A stretch of 64,000 nucleotides of DNA from Sphingobacteriales bacterium. Its GTDB lineage: Bacteria > Bacteroidota > Bacteroidia > Chitinophagales > Chitinophagaceae. The position numbers and the translations under genes were made by a program. The notes under the pieces were generated by a model, which saw only the letters and a list, made by a program, of their open reading frames with translations, made no database searches and was not told the DNA's origin. Below are positions 26,298-35,832 of the stretch, in pieces (within the stretch, counting starts at the first letter, position 1; every line of letters begins with the position of its first letter). Location: positions 62,001-126,000 of the forward strand of contig JAAXIF010000098.1 in assembly GCA_012270485.1 (NCBI GenBank), written 5' to 3'.

Positions 26298-27188
26298 ATG
26301 AGAAAAATATACTTCCTGATTGTATTCTCCATAATCATTTGCTCTTGCTTACAAGCGCAAAGCCTCATTCCTTTTATTGAGAAAAATCGATTTGGTTTTC
26401 TTCATAAAACCAATGGAAGAACCGTAATACCTCCTCAGTTTATTTTTGCAAGTGCATTTAAAGACAGCATGGCAGTAGCTGCAATCGGGAATTATATTGT
26501 ATCTTCTCAATATGGGTTCATCAATGAAAAAGGAAAATGGATCATCACTCCCCAATTCAATTCAGCCGATCAGTTTTTTGAGGGTAAAGCAAGAGTGCAA
26601 AAAAATGGTAAATGGGGTTATATCAATAAAAAGGGAGTCATCATTATTCAGCCACAGTTTTCACAATGTCATAATTTTTCAGAAGGGCTTGCACCTGCAT
26701 CACTAAAAAATAATTTGTGGGGATTGATTGACAGCTCCGGAAAATTTGTATTGCAACCTATTTACTACAATATCAGTTCTGTTTTTGCAGGTGTTGTTTG
26801 TACACAGCAAAATATGACTGATAAGTGGGAGATCATAACTATCAAAAACAAAACAAATATCAAAACTTCCTTCACACGCATGAATGGTTTTGCGGATAGT
26901 GTGTCTGCTGCTCGTGATACTAGCAACAAATGGGGATTTGTAGACTTAAGCGGACAATGGATCATTCCGCCTACCTATACCAATGCCGGAAATTTTAGTG
27001 AAGGTCTTGTCGCCGTTCAAAAAGATTATAAAAGTTGGGGCTTTATCAATAAAAAAGGAGAATGGATCATAGCACCTCAATTCGATCGCATGGGCAGTTT
27101 CAACAATGGATTGGCCATGATGGAAATGGGGAATGATATCGTTTATATCAATAAAGAAGGAACAATTTTATACCGTTTTCAACGATGA
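26298..27188 (+). CDS. Exported WG-repeat protein
   Basis: The 296-residue protein has a signal peptide (ending near CSCLQAQS) and then WG (KWG) repeats of about 45 residues. Examples are FGFLHKTNGRTVIPPQF, YGFINEKGKWIITPQF, WGYINKKGVIIIQPQF, WGLIDSSGKFVLQPIY, WGFVDLSGQWIIPPTY and WGFINKKGEWIIAPQF. Such repeats form beta structures of unknown function, often at the cell surface. Cys16 could form a lipobox (IICSC), but the site is not clear. It starts 15 nt after acs and may be co-transcribed. Confidence 0.88.
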   Translation: MRKIYFLIVFSIIICSCLQAQSLIPFIEKNRFGFLHKTNGRTVIPPQFIFASAFKDSMAVAAIGNYIVSSQYGFINEKGKWIITPQFNSADQFFEGKARVQKNGKWGYINKKGVIIIQPQFSQCHNFSEGLAPASLKNNLWGLIDSSGKFVLQPIYYNISSVFAGVVCTQQNMTDKWEIITIKNKTNIKTSFTRMNGFADSVSAARDTSNKWGFVDLSGQWIIPPTYTNAGNFSEGLVAVQKDYKSWGFINKKGEWIIAPQFDRMGSFNNGLAMMEMGNDIVYINKEGTILYRFQR

Positions 27189-27203
27189 TTGTTGATGCAT
27201 CAA

Positions 27204-28463
27204 TTATCCCTTGATTAGATTCAACGCTTTACCATCCCATCCGGGGAATAAGCCTTTTGTTTGCTTCAATTTCAGATGTCCCATCGCCACATCACTGAAT
27301 ACTGCTCTAAAATCTGTTGAAACAGGCAAATCACGTCCGTCTTCCAAATCAGATTTCGCTAATGATTTTATTTGATGATACACTTTACCTCCTACAATAT
27401 CATTACCCAAAACAAATAAACAACTGGCTCTTCCATGATCTGTTCCACCGGTCCCATTTTGATGTGCCGTTCGGCCAAATTCTGTCATGGTCATCACAGT
27501 AACATCATCCTGATAAGTTCCCATATCTTTCCAGAAAGCTGCAATACTATCACTGAAATCACGCAGGTTACGAGCAAATGCACCATTTACAGTTCCTTGA
27601 TTGAAATGCGTATCCCATCCACCACTTTCTGCAAACGCCACTTCCATGCCTACATCCATTTTAATTAATGTTGCAATCTGTTTCAAAGAATTTCCAAATG
27701 GCGAATTGGGATATACTGCACCATTGGCAGGTTGATAATTTTTAATATCAGTAGATTTCAAAATCCGCATCGCTTCAAAACTCTCTTTGCCTGTTTTATT
27801 CAATAACTGATTACTGGTTTGATCATACAAAGACTCAAATGATTTGGCGGCCATATTACCAGCCATGGGATTGCCTTGCATTTGTATGGCAAAGTCCTGA
27901 AGATTACTAATGGCCAAAGCCTCTTTATCACCATACAAACTACGTGGTAATGCATTTGTGATACTTACAGCACTAAAGGGTGTTGCTTCATGTCCGGTCA
28001 ACCCAATGGCTCTATTCAACCAACCACTCGTAGTACCTTTATTGAAAGGTGTTCCACTCTCCATGAAATCCTGCGCATCGAAATGACTACGTGTGTTGTT
28101 CGGACTACCGACACCATGCACAATACCCATTCGTCCCTCTGTAAAATAAGAAGACAAACTTTGAAGTGATGGATGCAATGCAAATTGTCCATCCAAATCC
28201 AGCATACCCCCCTGTGTTTGTGCCGGACTCATGTACAAAGTTGGACGCAGTGTTTTCAAATTTGGGTCAGCAAACGGACTCACCGCCATCAATCCATCCA
28301 TAGCTCCTCTTTGAAAAATACAGATCAGAACTTTATTTCTTTTATAGGGTGGAATGATCTTGCTACTCTCTGCTGCACGTGCAATAAAGTTGGGAACACC
28401 ACCAAACCCCGCTGCGAACAAGGCCATAGCGCCTGATTTCATAAATGCTCTGCGATGAATCAT
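27204..28463 (-). CDS. DUF1501 protein with Tat-type leader
   Basis: The 419-residue protein belongs to DUF1501, a sulfatase-like (alkaline phosphatase superfamily) secreted family of unknown activity. The start at 28463 gives MIHRRAFMKSGAMALFAAG, a twin-arginine-type leader; an upstream in-frame start at 28508 would add 15 charged residues. Family segments include VLICIFQRGAMDGLMAVSPF, VHGVGSPNNTRSHFDAQDFM, ESGGWDTHFNQG and MTMTEFGRTAHQNGTGGTDHGRA. It is downstream of a DUF1800 gene on the same strand, the usual pairing. Confidence 0.9.
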   Translation of the reverse strand: MIHRRAFMKSGAMALFAAGFGGVPNFIARAAESSKIIPPYKRNKVLICIFQRGAMDGLMAVSPFADPNLKTLRPTLYMSPAQTQGGMLDLDGQFALHPSLQSLSSYFTEGRMGIVHGVGSPNNTRSHFDAQDFMESGTPFNKGTTSGWLNRAIGLTGHEATPFSAVSITNALPRSLYGDKEALAISNLQDFAIQMQGNPMAGNMAAKSFESLYDQTSNQLLNKTGKESFEAMRILKSTDIKNYQPANGAVYPNSPFGNSLKQIATLIKMDVGMEVAFAESGGWDTHFNQGTVNGAFARNLRDFSDSIAAFWKDMGTYQDDVTVMTMTEFGRTAHQNGTGGTDHGRASCLFVLGNDIVGGKVYHQIKSLAKSDLEDGRDLPVSTDFRAVFSDVAMGHLKLKQTKGLFPGWDGKALNLIKG

Positions 28464-28483
28464 TTGTTTAGTTTTTTTATGCT

Positions 28484-28562
28484 GTAAGTTTTTAGCTTCA
28501 AGCTGCATGCCTCAAGCTACAAGTACAAATACTATTAACTGTTCATTTCACTTTTCACCTTT
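28484..28562. repeat. Heptad arrays, site F
   Basis: Units GTAAGTT, TTTAGCT, TCAAGCT, GCATGCC, TCAAGCT, ACAAGTA run from 28484 to 28525. A second short run TTCATTT, CACTTTT, CACCTTT follows at 28542-28562. They fill the gap between the DUF1800 stop and the DUF1501 start. The inverted-repeat character is weak here; the 7-nt period is clear in the first run. Confidence 0.6.
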
Positions 28563-28601
28563 CTCCGATGGAGTCCTATGGACACTTTTCACGTCTTCTC
28601 C

Positions 28602-30515
28602 TCACTTCCGTTGAAACTCCGGAGAACCAATAATGATCCCCACCACCTGCGCCATACTTGTTATTTCTTTCTTGTAATCTTCCTTGTCTCCTGTCACTTG
28701 TCTTCTTGTTTCTTCTTCTCCTTCCTCATCCATATTATTATTCTTTGCTTTAGCAGCTGCAACAGCTATTTTTTCTTCCACATTTGCATCACGTACCATA
28801 GCTGTTAGTCTTTTAATGTTTTCTTCGTTATCTCTCTCCGGTAACAATATCTTACTGAATGCACGCAGCGCTTCATCAGCACTTTCGGGTTCGTGATCGT
28901 TGTTTAATGCTAAGAGATTTACACGAACACCCGGAATCTTTTGAGTAGCCAATGCCAATCCAAAGTTCATTCGATTCAAGAGCGCTCCACTATTGATCCA
29001 AAAGTTAGCGCGATCGGGAAAACCTGTAGGTGCCTGATAGTAATAAACCCTTTGTCCCATTTTACTACACCAATTAAATACCTGAAAAGGTTGCATGACT
29101 TGTGCTTTTGTAGCCCGCAGTGCACTGATAGCGAATTCAAAAGGAGATTTAATTTTTTCACGCAATGCTTTCTTTGACCAGAAATCCGGATGATTCACCA
29201 TAGCAATGATCATGGCTTTAATATTTCCATCTGTTTGCTGATAAGTATTTGTCAACGCTTTAATTAATGCCTGAGAAGGTTCATCCGATACAAAACGTAT
29301 CGCCATTTTTGTTGCAATAAATTTAGCTGTAGAGACATGGGATGCCAACATATTCAATACTGCTACGCCTTCTTCATACCCATCTGTTCCGCTGTATTTT
29401 TTGCCAAGAATGATTTTTTCACTTTCATCGTGTTTATCGCCACGAAATAAAAAATCTCCATCTATAATCAGTCCCCTTCTTTTCAGTTGTACTTCATCAA
29501 GATTTTCAATCAACCGCATCGCCGGACCATTTTTAAACATGGGTCGTACAGACCAGCCTGTTAATGCTCGTGCTAGTTCTGTTACATCTTTCTGTGTATA
29601 ACCACCATCTACACCCATGGTATGCAACTCCATGACTTCTCGCGCATAATTTTCATTCAAGCCTTGTGTTCTTCTTGCAGCAACAGCTTGTTGTAATAAA
29701 GCATTCCCTTGCATGGTTGTATCATTCAATCTGGCTTCTGCTCTTTCTCTTGCAGCACGCAGCATGGCATTATTTTGTTGTCTGCGTGCACGCTCATTGT
29801 CATTGCTTACACTTAATGCATTATCGAGATACTCCAGCATCGCAGGGTGCTTGGCTGTTGCCAATAACATATTTTTAAAGTTTCCGAATACATGCGGTCT
29901 GATAGCATCACGCTCATAACTCATTACATATTGCTGCGATTGTCCTTTGGTTAACGATACATTGAAATGGTTGAACCAGAAATCTGTCAACACTTCTTTC
30001 AATTGATTATTACTATATACCGCACGAAGAACTTTCTGGTTTACCAATTGACGATGCAACTCTTGTACCGGTTTTACTCCGGATGCTCTCATCACTTTAG
30101 CTAACTCTTGTCTGTATTTTTCACGGTCGGTATTACTGAGTGAATCATTACGAATAATCTTTTGCTGAATACCCAAGCGTATGATCTGCGCAGGAGTTAA
30201 ATAATGATTTACAATCTCTTCATTATTCATCTTCAAGGCATCAAAATCTGCCAAACGTTTATCCAGTTTTGTGTCAGGTACAGAAGCTTCCAGCTGTTGT
30301 TGTAACCAGTTTTCTAGACCCATCTTTACTACCTCATCGATTTGTCCGGGTTGTATGCCGAAACTAAATCGATTCAATAAATGGGCTGCCGCTTGTTCTT
30401 TGGAGAGACCTGCCTGCTGATAAGGCATTCGAATGGTAGAAGAATAAGGATCTACAGGAATGAATGCTGTGGATGCTATCAATGAGAAAACTGCAATCGA
30501 TCGTTTCAGCCACAT
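28602..30515 (-). CDS. DUF1800 protein, secreted
   Basis: This 637-residue protein belongs to DUF1800, partner of DUF1501 in many genomes. I use the ATG at 30515, which yields the leader MWLKRSIAVFSLIASTAFI; the frame stays open to 30605 into repeat DNA. Family segments are AAHLLNRFSFGIQPGQIDEV, DFWFNHFNVSLTKG, NENYAREVMELHTMGVDGGY, QKDVTELARALTGW and WINSGALLNRMNF. An acidic low-complexity stretch (NNNMDEEGEEETRRQ) lies near the C terminus. The function is unknown; the pair may process or assemble secreted material. Confidence 0.9.
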   Translation of the reverse strand: MWLKRSIAVFSLIASTAFIPVDPYSSTIRMPYQQAGLSKEQAAAHLLNRFSFGIQPGQIDEVVKMGLENWLQQQLEASVPDTKLDKRLADFDALKMNNEEIVNHYLTPAQIIRLGIQQKIIRNDSLSNTDREKYRQELAKVMRASGVKPVQELHRQLVNQKVLRAVYSNNQLKEVLTDFWFNHFNVSLTKGQSQQYVMSYERDAIRPHVFGNFKNMLLATAKHPAMLEYLDNALSVSNDNERARRQQNNAMLRAARERAEARLNDTTMQGNALLQQAVAARRTQGLNENYAREVMELHTMGVDGGYTQKDVTELARALTGWSVRPMFKNGPAMRLIENLDEVQLKRRGLIIDGDFLFRGDKHDESEKIILGKKYSGTDGYEEGVAVLNMLASHVSTAKFIATKMAIRFVSDEPSQALIKALTNTYQQTDGNIKAMIIAMVNHPDFWSKKALREKIKSPFEFAISALRATKAQVMQPFQVFNWCSKMGQRVYYYQAPTGFPDRANFWINSGALLNRMNFGLALATQKIPGVRVNLLALNNDHEPESADEALRAFSKILLPERDNEENIKRLTAMVRDANVEEKIAVAAAKAKNNNMDEEGEEETRRQVTGDKEDYKKEITSMAQVVGIIIGSPEFQRK

Positions 30516-30579
30516 GGTTTTTCTTTTGTGTTTTGACGGGTGAATGGGGTGGAAGTTTAAATTGTTCTGGAGAAAAAAA

Positions 30580-30643
30580 TTGCCACTGAGGGCACAGAGG
30601 AACACAGAAACCTTTCTGTGCCCTTCAGTGTCTTCAGTGGCAA
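30580..30643. repeat. Nonamer inverted repeat, site G
   Basis: This site has a 9-nt rather than 7-nt period: CCACTGAGG, GCACAGAGG, AACACAGAA on the left and TTTCTGTGC, CCTTCAGTG, TCTTCAGTG on the right. Outer arms TTGCCACTGA (30580) and TCAGTGGCAA (30634) are perfect complements, as are GGGCACAGA and TCTGTGCCC. It lies 24 nt beyond the stop of the OPT transporter gene. Confidence 0.85.
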
Positions 30644-30666
30644 TAAAAATATGCGTTCTAAGCTAG

Positions 30667-32718
30667 CTACTCCGTTTTCTTCATAGCCACCCTGTATAAT
30701 ATAAGTCCCATTAAAGCAAAGAACAAAGTACCTAATAGGAAGTATCCATTTTCGGATAACAGTTCTACCAGTCCATGTTCCATACTGATGTTCCTCAAGA
30801 ATTGTTCTCCTCCGGAGGTTCCCGTAATGAATGCAATCACCACCCCTGCCACAGCACCACCAGCTACCAGTCCGGTTGCAAACAAACTACCCTTACTGAG
30901 TTCCTCTTCTTCAGTACTCACTTCTTTTTTCTCTTTTTTCTGACGACCTTCTACCAATCCACGTACCGCACCACCAATAAAGATTGGGAGTGTAGTCGCT
31001 AATGGCAGATACACACCGATAGCAAAGCTGAGTGATTTGATACCACAGAGTTCCATCACCACTGCCAGGAACATCCCTACAATCACATACTGCCAATCTA
31101 AATTCTGGGAAAGAATTCCTTTGATCAATGTCGCCATCAAAGTAGCTTGAGGTGCAGGATATTTTTCAGTACCGATAGCATGTTGCACACCCTGTTGTAC
31201 CATTTCAGTAGTTGGCTTATCAAGAAACTTCACTGTGATACCAATTACAATGGAAGAAACGATCGCACCCACAAACAATGCGATCTGTTGATTACGTGGT
31301 GTGGCACCTACAATATAACCACTCTTCAAATCCTGAGAAGTAGCACCGGCATTGGCTGCAGCGATACAGATCATACCACCTACAACTAATACAAGCGGTT
31401 CATATGCTTGTCCTGACCATCCCAAACTCAAGAATATCAAACTGGTTCCCATCACCGTAGCAATGGTCATACCGCTGATCGGATTATTGGAAGACCCGAT
31501 CAATCCAACAATACGTGATGAAACCGTTACAAACAAGGCACCGAATAATACCACCAGAATACCGATCAGAATTTTCTGAAGAAATCCATCGCCCGGTAAG
31601 CTTGGAATGATGGAGATGATAGCGATCAATGCTAAACTACCAAGTCCTACTACTTTCAAGTTAAGGTCTTTATCTGTTCTGGATATTGAACTCTCCGCAG
31701 CTGAAGATCCACCACGCAGAGAGGCCATACTTCCTTTCACGGATTTGACAATAGTAGGAATGGTTTTCACCAATGTAATGATACCACCCGCAGCAACTGT
31801 TCCAGCGCCTACTTGTCGAACATAGGCATAGTAGATCGCAGCAGAATAATCATTGAAAGTATGTGTTACAGGATCCCATCCTCCTTTACCACCTGCATTG
31901 GCGATATCAGATAGATAACCCAGCTTCACCAATTGAATAGCAATTACATCAGGCGGCACAAGTGTTGACAATAAAGGAATGAAAACCATCCAGCTTAAAA
32001 CACTACCTGCTACCAACACACCTGCGATCTTCGGACCAATGATATAACCCACACCTAAATATTCAGGGGTGATCTCACCACTGACTTTTGCAGAAGGGAA
32101 AAATTTATTGATCTGTTTCGTGGCATAAAAAGGTGTTTCAGCAATCACATGCACAACTTTCTGAAAGATGGCATACACAAATGCAACACCTAAACCCCAG
32201 AAAGCAGTTTTAGCAAAATCACCACCACGCTCGCCGGCTTTTAATACATCACCACAAGCCGTTCCTTCAGGATAGGGTAGGTTATCATGCTCGTTTACGA
32301 TTAGTGCTTTACGCAAAGGCACCATTAAAAGTGTACCCAACAATCCACCTACAATGGCTAGGATCAGAATGGTGAGATAGTTAAAATATTCTGCGCTACT
32401 GGGTGAAGAAAGAAAAAGAAAACCCGGTAAAGTAAATGCCACACCTGCTGCAATACTTTCTCCTGCAGATCCTGTTGTTTGAATGATATTATTCTCAAGG
32501 ATGGTGGTCTTCAAAAATTTTCTTCCCAGCGTAATAGCGATCACCGCAATGGGAATAGACGCTGATACTGTTAGACCTGCCTTTAATGCGAGATACACAG
32601 TAGCAGCACCGAAGATGACACCAAAAAGACTCCCCACGAGAATCGATTTTACCGTGAGTTCTTTCATGTTTGTTTCCGGAGAAACAAAGGGTTTGAATGT
32701 TTTTTTGGGTTGAGACAT
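30667..32718 (-). CDS. OPT-family oligopeptide transporter
   Basis: A 683-residue polytopic membrane protein of the oligopeptide transporter (OPT) superfamily, importing small peptides or metal chelates by secondary transport. The ATG at 32718 (MSQPKKTFKPFVSPETNMKE) is used; an upstream start at 32745 is less likely. Landmarks are GVIFGAATVYLALKAGLTVSASIP, NNIIQTTGSAGESIAAGVAFTLPG, LPYPEGTACGDVLKAGERGG and, near the C terminus, WQYVIVGMFLAVVMELCGI. It is divergent, across a 94-nt gap, from a POT-family peptide transporter. Confidence 0.92.
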   Translation of the reverse strand: MSQPKKTFKPFVSPETNMKELTVKSILVGSLFGVIFGAATVYLALKAGLTVSASIPIAVIAITLGRKFLKTTILENNIIQTTGSAGESIAAGVAFTLPGFLFLSSPSSAEYFNYLTILILAIVGGLLGTLLMVPLRKALIVNEHDNLPYPEGTACGDVLKAGERGGDFAKTAFWGLGVAFVYAIFQKVVHVIAETPFYATKQINKFFPSAKVSGEITPEYLGVGYIIGPKIAGVLVAGSVLSWMVFIPLLSTLVPPDVIAIQLVKLGYLSDIANAGGKGGWDPVTHTFNDYSAAIYYAYVRQVGAGTVAAGGIITLVKTIPTIVKSVKGSMASLRGGSSAAESSISRTDKDLNLKVVGLGSLALIAIISIIPSLPGDGFLQKILIGILVVLFGALFVTVSSRIVGLIGSSNNPISGMTIATVMGTSLIFLSLGWSGQAYEPLVLVVGGMICIAAANAGATSQDLKSGYIVGATPRNQQIALFVGAIVSSIVIGITVKFLDKPTTEMVQQGVQHAIGTEKYPAPQATLMATLIKGILSQNLDWQYVIVGMFLAVVMELCGIKSLSFAIGVYLPLATTLPIFIGGAVRGLVEGRQKKEKKEVSTEEEELSKGSLFATGLVAGGAVAGVVIAFITGTSGGEQFLRNISMEHGLVELLSENGYFLLGTLFFALMGLILYRVAMKKTE

Positions 32719-32812
32719 GAGTTGGTTTTTAGATGAAGCAAGCAATTTTTTCGGTATACAGATGAATCTTTACCGATAGTTTCCAATACTTTTAAATTTC
32801 AAAATACGATTT

Positions 32813-34258
32813 ATGTCTGATATACAAAATGAGTCGACTAAAGTCAGAATGCCAAAATCGATTCCGTACATTATAGGTAGTGAGATCGCAGAACGATTCA
32901 GTTTTTATGGTTTACGTTCTATCATGGTGACTTTTATGGCAGTCACTTTTTTCAATCCAACCCTCAATCCGGCACTTACGGCTGAAGCAGATGCAAAAGC
33001 TAATGAAATGTCACATTTATTTGTTACGCTGGCGTATTTCATGCCGATGGTTGGTGCAATAATGGCCGATTGGTTTTTTGGGAAATACCGGGTTATCCTA
33101 CTTGTATCGATTCTTTACACATTTGGACATCTGATACTTTCTGTATCAGGCGACAGTTATACTATTTTTAGTTTAGGACTAATCGTTATTGCCTGTTGTG
33201 CCGGTGGTATTAAATCATGCGTATCCGCCAATGTAGGCGACCAGTTCAACAAATCGAATGAACACCTGCTTTCAAAAGCCTATGGTTGGTTTTATATGAG
33301 TATTAACCTGGGTGGAACACTAGCGCCATTATCTATTCCATTACTTAAAAAATATTATGGGCCTGAAATCGCTTTTGGTGTACCTGGTATACTAATGGCG
33401 ATTGCAACTGTTGTATTCTGGCTTGGTCGAAAAAAATATGTTCGGATTAAACCTGCTGGTATCAAAAAAGAGAACTTTTTTTCCATTTCTATTTATGCAT
33501 TGATAAAGCTATTTAGCCGGAAACCTGGCCAAAAAGTTTGGGAAGCAGTTGCAGAAAAATATTCAGTTACATCCATCGATGGTATCAAAGCGGTGTATCG
33601 TGTACTGGCCGTATTTGCTTTTACACCTATTTTCTGGGCGCTTTGGGATCAAAACCTTTCTGAGTGGGTCTTGCAGGCTACACGATTAGACCTAAAACTA
33701 GTCGGAGATTTTTCCATTTTACCTGAGCAGATCAATTTTATCAATCCCCTTTTTTTAGTACTACTGATCCCCGTTTTCAACTCATTTCTGTTTCCTTATC
33801 TGGATAAAAAGGGAATACGAGTAACCCCTTTAAAAAAGATAGGTGCGGGATTGGTCATCATAGGCCTTTCATTCACCATCATTGCATTCTTACAGGAAAG
33901 TATAGATGCAGGAGGTAAACCTTCGGTATGGTGGCAGATACTGGCTTATATTTTATTGGCAGCATCTGAAATACTGGTTTCCGTTACCTGTCTTGAATAT
34001 GCCTATACACATTCACCGATATCCATGAAAAGTACCATGAGTGCCCTGTATTTACTAGGTATTTCCGCTGGAAATTTACTCGTTGGACTGATCAATGGAA
34101 ACATAGTGGACAAAGGCTTTTTCAGTCAATTCACAGGTGCCAAATACTACTGGCTATTCATCGGTATCTTGGCTGTTTCCTTTATTTTATTCCTTTTAGT
34201 GGCTAAACGTTTGCCTGAGAAACGTTATGTTGGTGTAGCAGAGGAAACCGAAAACTAA
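32813..34258 (+). CDS. POT-family proton-dependent peptide transporter
   Basis: This 481-residue major-facilitator protein belongs to the POT/PTR family, which takes up di- and tripeptides with protons. The family motif E-x-x-E-R-F is seen in GSEIAERFSFYGLRSIM. The second motif region is CCAGGIKSCVSANVGDQF, followed by YGWFYMSINLGGTLAPL. A cytoplasmic bridge holds KKYVRIKPAGIKKE. It is divergent from the OPT transporter, so two unrelated peptide importers share one control region. A 15-bp hairpin follows directly after the stop. Confidence 0.93.
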   Translation: MSDIQNESTKVRMPKSIPYIIGSEIAERFSFYGLRSIMVTFMAVTFFNPTLNPALTAEADAKANEMSHLFVTLAYFMPMVGAIMADWFFGKYRVILLVSILYTFGHLILSVSGDSYTIFSLGLIVIACCAGGIKSCVSANVGDQFNKSNEHLLSKAYGWFYMSINLGGTLAPLSIPLLKKYYGPEIAFGVPGILMAIATVVFWLGRKKYVRIKPAGIKKENFFSISIYALIKLFSRKPGQKVWEAVAEKYSVTSIDGIKAVYRVLAVFAFTPIFWALWDQNLSEWVLQATRLDLKLVGDFSILPEQINFINPLFLVLLIPVFNSFLFPYLDKKGIRVTPLKKIGAGLVIIGLSFTIIAFLQESIDAGGKPSVWWQILAYILLAASEILVSVTCLEYAYTHSPISMKSTMSALYLLGISAGNLLVGLINGNIVDKGFFSQFTGAKYYWLFIGILAVSFILFLLVAKRLPEKRYVGVAEETEN

Positions 34259-34259
34259 T

Positions 34260-34311
34260 TTTTCAGCATGAGCGCGGTCTGTACAAAAAAATCCCCCGCT
34301 CATGCTGAAAA
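34260..34311 (+). terminator. Long-loop hairpin after POT transporter
   Basis: A perfect 15-bp stem (TTTTCAGCATGAGCG with CGCTCATGCTGAAAA) has a 22-nt loop and starts 2 nt after the stop codon. The U-run is short, but the left arm extends the stem's A/T pairs. The remaining 40 nt before purD hold a near-match -7 box (TACTTTCG). Confidence 0.75.
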
Positions 34312-34351
34312 TCCTGCATAGAGACTACTTTCGCCACCTGAACTTCATTTT

Positions 34352-35644
34352 ATGAATATTCTTTTACTTGGATCAGGTGGCCGTGAACATGCACTGGCAT
34401 GGAAAATGTCGCAGAGCCATCATTGTGATGCCCTTTTTATTGCACCCGGTAATGCCGGTACCTCTCAATTCGGTACCAATTTATCGATGGCTGTCACAGA
34501 TTTCGAAGCCATCAAACAAGCTTGTATTGAAAACAAAATCGATATGCTGGTGGTAGGACCGGAAGAACCCTTGGTGAAGGGCGTATATGATTTTTTTGAA
34601 AAAGATCCTGCACTACAAAGAATTGTGGTGGTAGGACCTTCTGCAAAAGCTGCACAATTAGAAGGCAGTAAAGCATTCAGTAAAAAATTCATGCAGCGTC
34701 ACCAGATACCTACGGCAGGGTATGCTGAGTTTACTGCAGACAATTTTGAAGAAGGAAAAAAATACATTGTAACGCATAGTTTACCTGTTGTATTAAAAGC
34801 GGATGGACTTGCTGCGGGTAAAGGTGTTGTAATTGCTTCAACACATGAGGAAGCATTACAAACATTTGAAGAAATGATTCTTCATAAACAATTTGGTGAT
34901 GCTAGTAGCAAAGTAGTGATTGAAGAATTCTTGAAAGGTATAGAAGTAAGTGTATTTGTTTTAACCAATGGATCAGATTATCAGATTATCGGTCATGCAA
35001 AAGATTATAAAAGAATCGGCGAAGGCGATACCGGCTTAAACACAGGTGGCATGGGCTGTGTAAGCCCTGTACCTTTTATGGATGATGTATTTATGCGCAA
35101 AGTAGAAGAACGCATTATTGTGCCAACCGTAAAAGGATTGGAACAAGAAGAACTCATCTATCATGGTTTTATTTTCTTCGGACTGATGAATGTAAATGGT
35201 GAACCTTTTGTGATTGAATACAATTGCAGAATGGGAGATCCGGAAACTGAAGTGGTAATGCCACGTTTACAAACTGATCTGGTTGCTTTATTTGCTGCGA
35301 TGGATAACGGTACACTCGCTGATGCTAACATTGCTTATGATGAAAGATACTGTGCAACAGTAATGGCAGTTAGTGGCGGTTATCCGGGCGATTATGAAAA
35401 GAATAAAATCATTCATGGATTGGAACATGCTACTGCATCAAAAGAAGTCATCGTATTTCATGCAGGTACAACACAAAACGAAAACAATGTTTTAACAAAT
35501 GGTGGCAGGGTTTTAGCAGTAACCGCGTACGGAAATAATATTGCGGATGCTGTGAACAAATCAAAAAATAAATTGAAAGAAATATCGTTTGAAGGAATGT
35601 ATTTTCGGAGGGATATTGGGTTTGAGTTTGGGGGGAGTGAATAG
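34352..35644 (+). CDS. purD: Phosphoribosylamine-glycine ligase
   Basis: PurD (GAR synthetase) joins glycine to phosphoribosylamine in purine synthesis. The 430-residue ATP-grasp protein begins MNILLLGSGGREHALAWKM. It has VVGPEEPLVKGVYDF, LKADGLAAGKGVVIA in the ATP-grasp core, DTGLNTGGMGCVSP, and FVIEYNCRMGDPETEVVMPRL for metal binding. Its TAG stop is the first part of heptad repeat A3. It is not linked to purH (7344). Confidence 0.97.
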   Translation: MNILLLGSGGREHALAWKMSQSHHCDALFIAPGNAGTSQFGTNLSMAVTDFEAIKQACIENKIDMLVVGPEEPLVKGVYDFFEKDPALQRIVVVGPSAKAAQLEGSKAFSKKFMQRHQIPTAGYAEFTADNFEEGKKYIVTHSLPVVLKADGLAAGKGVVIASTHEEALQTFEEMILHKQFGDASSKVVIEEFLKGIEVSVFVLTNGSDYQIIGHAKDYKRIGEGDTGLNTGGMGCVSPVPFMDDVFMRKVEERIIVPTVKGLEQEELIYHGFIFFGLMNVNGEPFVIEYNCRMGDPETEVVMPRLQTDLVALFAAMDNGTLADANIAYDERYCATVMAVSGGYPGDYEKNKIIHGLEHATASKEVIVFHAGTTQNENNVLTNGGRVLAVTAYGNNIADAVNKSKNKLKEISFEGMYFRRDIGFEFGGSE

Positions 35645-35730
35645 TCCATAGTTAATAGTCCATAGACCATGGTTGAAAACCTTGCAAGGAAATTAAAAAC
35701 TATGGACTATCGACCATGGACCATGGACTC
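35642..35730. repeat. Heptad inverted repeat, site A3
   Basis: Left units GTCCATA, GTTAATA, GTCCATA, GACCATG, GTTGAAA (35644-35678) face right units TATGGAC, TATCGAC, CATGGAC, CATGGAC (35701-35728). The last base of the purD stop codon is the first base of the first unit. About 60 nt of ordinary sequence and the mreB promoter follow. Confidence 0.87.
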
Positions 35731-35763
35731 TTCTCCAGCCCGCGAAAAATCAGTATTTTAGGC

Positions 35764-35795
35764 TTTGTTATTTCAAGTAATTTCATCCACCTTTG
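35764..35795 (+). promoter_or_regulatory. mreB operon promoter (TTTG-N20-CACCTTTG)
   Basis: TTTG at 35764-35767 is followed after 20 nt by CACCTTTG at 35788-35795, one mismatch from TAnnTTTG, with ideal -33/-7 spacing. Initiation near 35802 would leave a ~30-nt leader before the mreB ATG at 35833. Confidence 0.65.
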
Positions 35796-35832
35796 CAATC
35801 ATTGACGAACAAATAAGAACTTTTTCTATACA

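Noticed and set aside
27192..27203. 12-nt palindrome TTGATGCATCAA between WG-repeat and DUF1501 genes
   Set aside because: Too short and isolated, in a 15-nt convergent gap; chance is a sufficient explanation.
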